A DNA stretch of 64,000 bases from Pseudomonas massiliensis (lineage in GTDB: Bacteria > Pseudomonadota > Gammaproteobacteria > Pseudomonadales > Pseudomonadaceae). Positions 57,248 to 64,000 of the stretch are shown piece after piece. The notes below the pieces were generated by a model, which did not search any database, was not told the origin of the DNA, and was given only the letters and a program-made list of their open reading frames with translations. The position numbers were made by a program, and so were the translations under genes. Position 1 is the stretch's first letter. Every line of letters starts with the position of its first letter. Location of the stretch: contig NZ_CCYK01000007.1 in assembly GCF_000826105.1 (NCBI RefSeq), positions 744,001 through 808,000 of the forward strand, in the 5' to 3' direction.

Positions 57248-60200
57248 ATGACTACGAAGAAAATAATCATCGTGCTGGGTATGCACCGCAGCGGCACCAG
57301 CGCGCTCACGAGGGGGCTCAGGACGCTGGGGGTCGCGCTTGGTGAGAACCTGCACCCGGCCGGTATTGATAATCCCACCGGCTTCTGGGAAGACAGTGAC
57401 GTCATTGCCATCAATGACCGGTTATTGCGCCATCTAGGCTCGGCCTACGACCGTGTCGGCCTGATAGACGCTGCGTTCGATTCCGATCCAGTCATCGATT
57501 CCCTTGGTGAAGAAGCCAGATCTTTGCTTCTCGACAAGCTTGGACGATTTGAGCTTTGGGGCATGAAAGATCCCCGACTACCTCGCCTGCTTCCCTTCTG
57601 GCAACGCGCGATCAATGAAATCGGCGCTGAAGCCGCTTACGTTATTGCGCTGCGTAATCCGCTTAGCGTAGCCGACTCGCTTGCGCACCGGAATGGATTC
57701 CCCCCCACGAAGTCCTACCTGCTGTGGCTTGAGCACATGCTTCAGGCCGCTCTGTATACGAAGGGGGAAAAGCGACTGGTCGTGGCGTATGACCTGTTGC
57801 TGAGTAACGCCCGGCATGAGCTGAACCGAGTGGCGAATGCGCTGGGTTTGCCCCTTCCGGACGATAGGGAAGTCGCGCTGTACATGGATGAATTCCTTGA
57901 TCCAGGGTTGCGCCACGACTCGCGCACCGATGCCGAGCTTTACAGCGGCAAAATAGAGCCCTATGCGTTGGCAGACACTTATGGCTTGCTTAGCGAGTGC
58001 GCGCATGACCGGTTGGCCATCAACAGCAGCGCATTCGAGCAACGTCTTGCACCCAAGCTCAGCATGATGCGGCGATCTGCTCCAATCAGCGAATTGATAG
58101 CTGTTGCGGAAAAAGAACGCGGCGAGGCTGCTGAGACCATTCAGAAGCTGAACGTAGCCCTTCACGGGTTAGGCGAGCAACTGAAAACTTCTCAAAAGGC
58201 GCTACACGAATCGAGCCTGGAAAATATCGCCTTGCAGGCGAAGGTGACAGCCTTGAGTGATCATCAGTCGCCGCCGGGAGAGAGTGAACAGTCGGTAAAT
58301 ACCGGGCTGCTTGCTGAAATAAAAGGTCTTGAAGCTCTGGTAGCGTCGCTTCGCTTCGAGGCTGACAAATCCGAGCAAAGTTATCAGGTACTGCTGCTTG
58401 AGAAAGAAGCAGACATTGCTTCCCTGCGTAAGGCACTCTCCATACAGGGAGTGTCCAAATCCGAGAATGCCAATAGATCGCAGCTCGAAAAGCTCAGGGC
58501 CGATGTGCAGGAATTGCGGATGGAGCTCACAGAGCTGGGCGCCCGTCACCAGGCGCTTCGTGTAAAGCTTGCCGCTGCTACAGCCGCGGAGGAGCTGGCC
58601 AGGCAGCAATCGGCACAGCTGGGATCTGCCTTGGGCGAGGCCAATGAAAGACTTCGAGTGTCTCAAGAGGAAGAGCGGAACCTTGTCGCCCGGACAGGGG
58701 AAATGGCTCAATTGCAGGCTGGCATGTTGTCTGCCCATGAACAGCGGAGCGCAAGGCTACAGGAGCAGGTGAAGATTCTCAGCCAGGCCTGGGGCGCGCT
58801 GTTCAGTTCAAGGGCGTGGCGGCTGTTCCGCAAGTTGTCAGGACACAAGGACCTTCCTCCCCTTGAGCTGCCGGGCGGCCGGACATTCGACGCAGCGTTC
58901 TATCTGGCCCGATATCCAGATGTCAAAGCAGCAGGCTTTGAGCCGAAGGCTCATTATCTGAGCCATGGTCTCGCTGAAGGCAGGGAAGCGCATCCTCAGC
59001 CTGAAACGGCGCCAGCCCTGGTGATGCTTGATTCGGCTGACTTGTCGGCGTCGGATACCCAAGTAAGCCTCCTGTCGGCTTGCGAGTCCATCGCGCAACC
59101 TGTAATGGAGCACGTTAGGCCTACAGCTGTTTCGGCAGAGAACGACGAGCCCTTCGATGCCCAGTTCTATCTAGCTATCTATCCTGATATCGCCAAGGCT
59201 GGTATCAACCCCGAGCAGCATTATCGCAACCATGGCCGATTCGAGGGGCGCCTGGGTGCGGTCCCGAAGATTCCGCTGAGTCAGGGCATAAGCCCACCAT
59301 CGCCCGGCAAGTCGCGCATTCTGCTGATCAGCCATGAGGCGTCACGAACCGGCGCGCCTATTCTAAGCCTTAATATCGTTCAGCAGCTGACCACCCACTA
59401 TGACGTGGTGGCAATGATTTTCGGCGGTGGGCCTCTGGAGCAAGCATTCATTGATGCGGGCGCGGTGGTCGCGGGACCGGTGGCGCTCAAGCATCGTCCA
59501 ATCGACGCTCACTGGGTGCTTAATCAGTTTCTTGATCAGTACGATTTCGAGTTTGCGATCGTCAACAGTCTGGAATCCTATGTAGCCCTCAAGCCCCTGG
59601 CTGATCGTTATATTCCCACGGTGAGCCTCATTCACGAATTCGCGGTATATACACGCCCTAAGACAGCTATCCAGAACGCTTTGCTGTGGGCAAGCGAAAC
59701 CGTATTTTCCGCTGACGTTACCTTGGATAGCGCTACCTGCGTGCTTCCGGAGCTCCGGGCGTGTGGCCTTCCAGTGTTGGCCCAGGGCAAGAGCGTAGTA
59801 CCGGGGGAGGCTGAAGATAACGAACGTCTCGAAGCGGAGAAACGAGCGATCGAACAGCTCATGCGTCCGAATGGACTCGACGATGGCACAGTAGTCATAC
59901 TCGGCGCGGGTTGGGTGCAAATCCGTAAGGGCGTCGATTTGTTCATTGAGTGTGCCACCCGCGTACTCAAGTCTCCCTTGGGGGCTAAGTGTCGTTTCGT
60001 ATGGATCGGGAATAACTATGATCCCGAACATGACACCCTTTACTCAGTGTATCTGCACGATCAGATACAACGGGCAGGTATCGAGGATCGGTTCACGGTT
60101 ATCAAAGAAACGGCGGCTATCGAACATGTGTATCGCTTGAGCGATATGCTTCTGCTGACGTCGCGCCTCGATCCGTTGCCCAATGTTGCAATCGATGCAA

Positions 60201-61498
60201 TGGTGCAGGGTCTTCCGGTGCTGTGCTTCGATCGAACGACGGGTGTCGCCGATATTCTCAAGCGTAACGACCTCGAAGCGGATTGTGTGGCCCCATACCT
60301 TGATACAGGATATATGGCAGGCCTGCTATGTCGTCTTGCTGCCTCAGAAACGGAGCGCGCCCGAGTAGGTCGGCATGCTCAGGCAGTGGCTGCCCGCGAA
60401 TTCAACATGCAAACCTATGTGCAGCAACTGATCGGTTTCGCCAAGGACAATGGCATTTCTGCTGAGCGAGAAGCAGCTGCGGCGCATTACCTGCATCAGG
60501 CCAGCGTTCTTGATCTCGATTACTACACGCCGGCAGCCATGACTTTCCATGAACCCCATGAAGCAATCAGGCGCTATGTACGCTCGTGGGCCCGAGGGGT
60601 ATTGCGGCGCAAGGCATTCCCTGGGTTTGAACCAGCTCTCTATAAAGAGTTGAACCAGGATCAGGTCGGGCATGAAGACCCGCTAGTGCACTATCTGAAG
60701 GCCGGGCGACCTCATGGCTCGTGGCGTACGCGCCAGGTTGAATGGAAAGCTGAAATTGATGCGGCACATTCCCCGACCGCTTTGTTGTTCGTCACCGTGG
60801 ACGGCTATGAGACACTCCAGTTACTGACTACCGCCTTGGAAACGCAGGCTGCCGCACCAGAACTGGTAGTGCTGGTAGGCAACGAGCTGATCGCCTTGAA
60901 CATACGCCGCCAGTTGGCGGAGGAGTTGCGGGCCCCCCTGCGCATAATCGTATGCACAGAGCAACCACTTGCGGCTATGTATGATTACATCCGCGCCTCC
61001 GAGACCTTGGATTATGCCGTCGTCGGCCATCTCGACCTGGCTGGCGCGCCTGTCGATATCGATTTCAGCAGTATGGACGCCTACCGTACCTTCCTGATCG
61101 AGAATCTGATTGGAGGCCACCAGAAGACCTGGCAAAACTTGGTAAATGTGCTGGCGGAACCTACGGGTAGCTCAGACATCGGTCTTATCTACCCGGACGA
61201 CCCGAATGTGCATGTCTATCCGGAGGATATGCCGCTGCTGACTAAATTGTGCGACAGGTTGGGCTATGCCAGCCCAGGCGCCCAGAATACACCCTTCCCG
61301 TTGAACGGCGCCTTCCTGTGCGCACCTTCGCTATTACGCACGCTGCTATCCCAAGAAGAAGTGTGGGCCTCAGTGTTCAAGCACGCTCGCTTGAGCAGCG
61401 TGCAGCAGGAGCGCCTCCTTGCGCGTTTGCTCGTGCATGCGGCAGAGAGCGCTGGCAAGGCAGCGGCGACGACAGTTGTCGCCGGCATCACCTATTAA
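57248..61498 (+). CDS. sulfotransferase-coiled coil-GT4-RgpF-like fusion protein
   Basis: A 1416-aa fusion. Residues 1-270 are sulfotransferase-like (PAPS loop GMHRSGTSAL at 11-20, ALRNPLSVADSLAHR at 134-148). About 285-515 is rich in heptad-like Glu/Leu/Gln and should be a coiled coil. Two similar FD..FYL..YPD motifs with HY and HG stand at 547-580 and 636-668. About 688-1065 is a GT-B family 4 transferase (SHEASRTGAPILSLNIV, RKGVDLFIE, LDPLPNVAIDAM). About 1175-1400 resembles RgpF but lacks its NVGRDI motif. It follows wzt by 3 nt. A polymerase plus capping ruler is inferred. Confidence 0.85.
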   Translation: MTTKKIIIVLGMHRSGTSALTRGLRTLGVALGENLHPAGIDNPTGFWEDSDVIAINDRLLRHLGSAYDRVGLIDAAFDSDPVIDSLGEEARSLLLDKLGRFELWGMKDPRLPRLLPFWQRAINEIGAEAAYVIALRNPLSVADSLAHRNGFPPTKSYLLWLEHMLQAALYTKGEKRLVVAYDLLLSNARHELNRVANALGLPLPDDREVALYMDEFLDPGLRHDSRTDAELYSGKIEPYALADTYGLLSECAHDRLAINSSAFEQRLAPKLSMMRRSAPISELIAVAEKERGEAAETIQKLNVALHGLGEQLKTSQKALHESSLENIALQAKVTALSDHQSPPGESEQSVNTGLLAEIKGLEALVASLRFEADKSEQSYQVLLLEKEADIASLRKALSIQGVSKSENANRSQLEKLRADVQELRMELTELGARHQALRVKLAAATAAEELARQQSAQLGSALGEANERLRVSQEEERNLVARTGEMAQLQAGMLSAHEQRSARLQEQVKILSQAWGALFSSRAWRLFRKLSGHKDLPPLELPGGRTFDAAFYLARYPDVKAAGFEPKAHYLSHGLAEGREAHPQPETAPALVMLDSADLSASDTQVSLLSACESIAQPVMEHVRPTAVSAENDEPFDAQFYLAIYPDIAKAGINPEQHYRNHGRFEGRLGAVPKIPLSQGISPPSPGKSRILLISHEASRTGAPILSLNIVQQLTTHYDVVAMIFGGGPLEQAFIDAGAVVAGPVALKHRPIDAHWVLNQFLDQYDFEFAIVNSLESYVALKPLADRYIPTVSLIHEFAVYTRPKTAIQNALLWASETVFSADVTLDSATCVLPELRACGLPVLAQGKSVVPGEAEDNERLEAEKRAIEQLMRPNGLDDGTVVILGAGWVQIRKGVDLFIECATRVLKSPLGAKCRFVWIGNNYDPEHDTLYSVYLHDQIQRAGIEDRFTVIKETAAIEHVYRLSDMLLLTSRLDPLPNVAIDAMVQGLPVLCFDRTTGVADILKRNDLEADCVAPYLDTGYMAGLLCRLAASETERARVGRHAQAVAAREFNMQTYVQQLIGFAKDNGISAEREAAAAHYLHQASVLDLDYYTPAAMTFHEPHEAIRRYVRSWARGVLRRKAFPGFEPALYKELNQDQVGHEDPLVHYLKAGRPHGSWRTRQVEWKAEIDAAHSPTALLFVTVDGYETLQLLTTALETQAAAPELVVLVGNELIALNIRRQLAEELRAPLRIIVCTEQPLAAMYDYIRASETLDYAVVGHLDLAGAPVDIDFSSMDAYRTFLIENLIGGHQKTWQNLVNVLAEPTGSSDIGLIYPDDPNVHVYPEDMPLLTKLCDRLGYASPGAQNTPFPLNGAFLCAPSLLRTLLSQEEVWASVFKHARLSSVQQERLLARLLVHAAESAGKAAATTVVAGITY

Positions 61499-61516
61499 AG
61501 CGAGTCAAGCGACCCC

Positions 61517-63976
61517 ATGACCTCACCCCGGCAATATGTTTCAAGCAATACAGGCGCTCGGCTCAAGCAACTTGCGGCTAGATTGTTGAAGAACCTGTAC
61601 GCCCGCGCGTACGTTTCGCTTAACCAGGACAAGATCCGGTTCGACCCCGACTTCTATCTGGCTCAATACCCCGATATCGCTGCATCACGAGTAGATCCTT
61701 ATCGACATTACGTGTTTCATGGTCGCCGGGAAGGCCGGGTAGGCCAATCCCCGACGGTCGAGAATGGAGATCGGATCGCGGCATTGAACCCTTCACGGGA
61801 GACCGTGATGGTGGTCAGTCACGAGGCGTCGCGCACCGGCGCGCCTGTCCTGAGCCTGAATCTGGTCATGCGCCTCAAGGCCAGGTACAACGTTATTGCG
61901 GTGTTGCTTGGCCCAGGAGAACTCAGCGAGGCATTCGCCCAGCCGGGCGTAGCCGTGGTCAACGCTTATGGGCTACGCGCCAGCGCTGACCACGCGCGTC
62001 TATTCATGGACAAAGTCTGCGCATTGAAGCCTATCAAGCTCGCCTACATCAATAGTGTCGAATCAAGAGTAGTGCTACCGGGGCTGGCTTCCAACTTTGT
62101 CCCGACGGTCAGCCTGATTCATGAATTTCCAGCCTACATTCGACCGAAGACCGCCTTTCTGGAGGTATTGTATTGGTCCACAGAGGTCGTGTTTTCTTCG
62201 ACGGTAATTCATCAAAGTGCGGTAAAGGAGCTACCTGTACTCGCTGATCGTCCTGTACATATCCTCCCCCAAGGACGATGCGATCTATCCTTCGTACCAG
62301 AGGACGAGCCCACGGACTCGACAGAAGCCGAACGCCTCGAGGCACGCTTCAAGGCACTCAAGCAAGAAGGCAAACAGATCGTTCTAGGCGCCGGCCTCGT
62401 CCAGCTTCGCAAGGGCGTGGAACTGTTCATCGACTGCGCGCTGCGGGTATACGAACGTGGAGGAATGGATGACCTGCATTTCGTTTGGGTAGGGAAGGGT
62501 TATGATCCTGAGCGTGATATCCAGTACTCGGCCTACTTGTACGACCAAATACTGAGAGCCGGGCTCGAAGACCATGTCACCTTCATACCGGAGACCTCAG
62601 CGATCGAGGTAGCTTATGAACAATCGGCAATGGTCCTGATCACTTCCAGGCTCGACCCTTTGCCAAATGTAGCAATCGACGCAATGTGCTTCGGGGTGCC
62701 GGTGCTGTGCTTCGAGCGCACCACCGGCTTGACCGATTTTCTGGAGCGTTGCGGCGTACAACACGCATGTGTCGCTCGGTATCTTCATGTCCCGGAGCTT
62801 GCGGACAAAGTCATTGGACTTGCCAGGGACGATCACGCGCGGCTAGCACTTGGCGCCACACTCAGAGCGAGCGCCTTGGATGTATTTTCCATGGATAACT
62901 ATATTCAGGGGCTGGAGGACATCGGTAATGCGGCAGCTGTACGTACACGGCAGGAAAAGGCTGATTTCGACCTGATTACCGCCGCCAAGGTATATCGGCA
63001 GGATTACATTGCTCGCCACTTGGTATGCAAAACCGACTTCGATACCTTGCGCACCTATGTACGGGCCTGGGCCAGCGGCGTGGAAAAACGAAAGCTCTTC
63101 CCCGGCTTTCATCCCGGCATGTATGCACAACAGTGCGCCGATTATCGACCGGGCCAGGATCCACTGGCCAGCTACCTGCAGAATGGGCGCCCGGCTGGGG
63201 TATGGGCGTGGGACGTCATAACGCCCGATACGCCTGCGGCCGTTATACCGGCGGGCCTTCGGATAGCTCTGCATGTGCACGTTTACTATGTTGACCTATT
63301 CGAAGACATCCTCGAGGGGCTTGAAGGCAATACCCTACAGCCGGACCTGTTCCTCAGCGTGCCTGACGAAGCCATCAAGCAAGCTGCGACCATCGCATGC
63401 CAGCGCTATAAAGGTACTGTAAAGGCAATCGAAGTCGTGCCTAATGTGGGGCGCGACATAGGTCCGTTCCTAAGTGGCTTCGAACAGCGCCATTTGCTGG
63501 ACTATGAAATAGTCGGTCATCTCCATACCAAGAAGACCAAAGACTACAAAGACCCTATGGTCGGCCGGATATGGTACGAGTTCCTGCTTGCCAACCTGCT
63601 CGGTAAGTCCGCGCCCATGGCTGATATCATCGTATCCAGGCTAATTGAGAACAAGCAGCTCGGCATGGTCTTTCCGGATGACCCCAACCTGGTAGGGTGG
63701 GACTCCAACATGGCATTCGCCCGACCGTTCATGGCAAAGCTCGGTCTCGATCACTTGCCGAACGACATTGTCTTTCCCGTGGGAACCATGTTCTGGGCGC
63801 GCGCTGAATGCATGCGGCCTCTGTTGGAGCTGGGCCTTTGCTGGGATGACTACCCTACCGAGCCTTTGCCGTTCGACGGTACCATGCTGCATGCCCTGGA
63901 GCGTCTGATGCCGATGGTTGCTGTCGCCAAGGGCTACACTATTTCTTCCACCAACGTGCAGAACATTACGAGATAA
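61517..63976 (+). CDS. GT4 glycosyltransferase with C-terminal RgpF-like domain
   Basis: An 819-aa protein paralogous to the second half of the preceding gene. Residues 42-74 hold one FDPDFYLAQYPDI...HY...HGRREGR motif, and about 96-480 a GT4 domain (SHEASRTGAPVLSLNLV, RKGVELFIDCA, SRLDPLPNVAIDAM). About 580-819 is an RgpF-like domain with VYYVDLFEDIL, PNVGRDIGPFL near 642 and GHLHTKKTK near 667. RgpF-family domains occur in enzymes building rhamnan-type polymers. It starts 18 nt after the fusion gene. It lacks the sulfotransferase and coiled-coil parts. Confidence 0.88.
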   Translation: MTSPRQYVSSNTGARLKQLAARLLKNLYARAYVSLNQDKIRFDPDFYLAQYPDIAASRVDPYRHYVFHGRREGRVGQSPTVENGDRIAALNPSRETVMVVSHEASRTGAPVLSLNLVMRLKARYNVIAVLLGPGELSEAFAQPGVAVVNAYGLRASADHARLFMDKVCALKPIKLAYINSVESRVVLPGLASNFVPTVSLIHEFPAYIRPKTAFLEVLYWSTEVVFSSTVIHQSAVKELPVLADRPVHILPQGRCDLSFVPEDEPTDSTEAERLEARFKALKQEGKQIVLGAGLVQLRKGVELFIDCALRVYERGGMDDLHFVWVGKGYDPERDIQYSAYLYDQILRAGLEDHVTFIPETSAIEVAYEQSAMVLITSRLDPLPNVAIDAMCFGVPVLCFERTTGLTDFLERCGVQHACVARYLHVPELADKVIGLARDDHARLALGATLRASALDVFSMDNYIQGLEDIGNAAAVRTRQEKADFDLITAAKVYRQDYIARHLVCKTDFDTLRTYVRAWASGVEKRKLFPGFHPGMYAQQCADYRPGQDPLASYLQNGRPAGVWAWDVITPDTPAAVIPAGLRIALHVHVYYVDLFEDILEGLEGNTLQPDLFLSVPDEAIKQAATIACQRYKGTVKAIEVVPNVGRDIGPFLSGFEQRHLLDYEIVGHLHTKKTKDYKDPMVGRIWYEFLLANLLGKSAPMADIIVSRLIENKQLGMVFPDDPNLVGWDSNMAFARPFMAKLGLDHLPNDIVFPVGTMFWARAECMRPLLELGLCWDDYPTEPLPFDGTMLHALERLMPMVAVAKGYTISSTNVQNITR

Positions 63977-63977
63977 A

Positions 63978-64000
63978 ATGAATATTCTGATTTTTGGCGG
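63978..64000 (+). CDS. start of a gene cut by the window edge
   Basis: ATG at 63978, one base after the previous TAA, opens a frame reading MNILIFG. The pattern could be the first strand of a Rossmann-fold sugar-nucleotide enzyme or a glycosyltransferase, but only 7 codons are present. Confidence 0.5.

Overview
The window is chromosomal DNA of a high-GC gammaproteobacterium, almost certainly a Pseudomonas. The gene content and order match known Pseudomonas neighbourhoods: betX-yjcH-actP, the NAGGN osmolyte operon, fumC-DUF2059-bolA-trhO-rbdA, and ubiG-mupP-yciK / mtaD-mtnA / gyrA-serC-pheA-tyrA-cmk-rpsA-ihfB leading into an O-antigen locus. No rRNA, tRNA, CRISPR array, prophage or insertion sequence was seen.

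Region 1 (1-18.7 kb): a small membrane protein, a membrane-bound GH17 glucan enzyme, a betaine-binding protein (betX), a five-copy 75-bp REP tandem array, the acetate-permease pair yjcH-actP, a DUF3309 peptide, an SDR, a YnfA-like protein, a CsrA/RsmA paralogue and YheU. These are followed by the three-gene NAGGN (N-acetylglutaminylglutamine amide) operon on the minus strand, a GAF-EAL phosphodiesterase, mnmC, and the divergent polyphosphate:AMP phosphotransferase gene pap.

Region 2 (18.7-42.9 kb): housekeeping genes. fumC, DUF2059, bolA, trhO, a DsbA-like protein and an RbdA-type GGDEF-EAL regulator come first, then a TenA-like protein, yciK-mupP-ubiG, mtaD, mtnA and the gyrA-serC-pheA-tyrA-cmk-rpsA-ihfB supraoperon. 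Two departures from the classical Pseudomonas order stand out. The aminotransferase gene (hisHb/hisC2) and the aroF/aroA part normally fused to tyrA are absent, and a 458-codon zinc-knuckle gene of unknown function sits between rpsA and ihfB, next to a REP cluster.

Region 3 (42.9-64 kb): a LapA-domain protein, an isochorismatase-like hydrolase, a lipoprotein and a beta-CASP metallo-hydrolase lead into a surface-polysaccharide locus. It holds an acetyltransferase, RmlA, a GT2 glycosyltransferase, a WbpV-like epimerase and a WbpL-like initiating transferase. Next comes a four-gene cassette (HAD-UbiA fusion, DprE1-like, DprE2-like, GtrA-like) that mirrors the mycobacterial polyprenyl-phosphoryl-D-arabinose pathway. 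Wzm/Wzt follow, the Wzt carrying a carbohydrate-binding C-terminal extension, and then two giant related proteins. The first (1416 aa) joins a sulfotransferase-like domain, a long coiled coil, a GT4 domain and a degenerate RgpF-like domain. The second (819 aa) has GT4 plus an intact RgpF-like domain. Together these suggest an ABC-exported O-polysaccharide that may contain D-arabinofuranose and may be ended by a sulfotransferase/coiled-coil ruler. That system is the most interesting part of the window.
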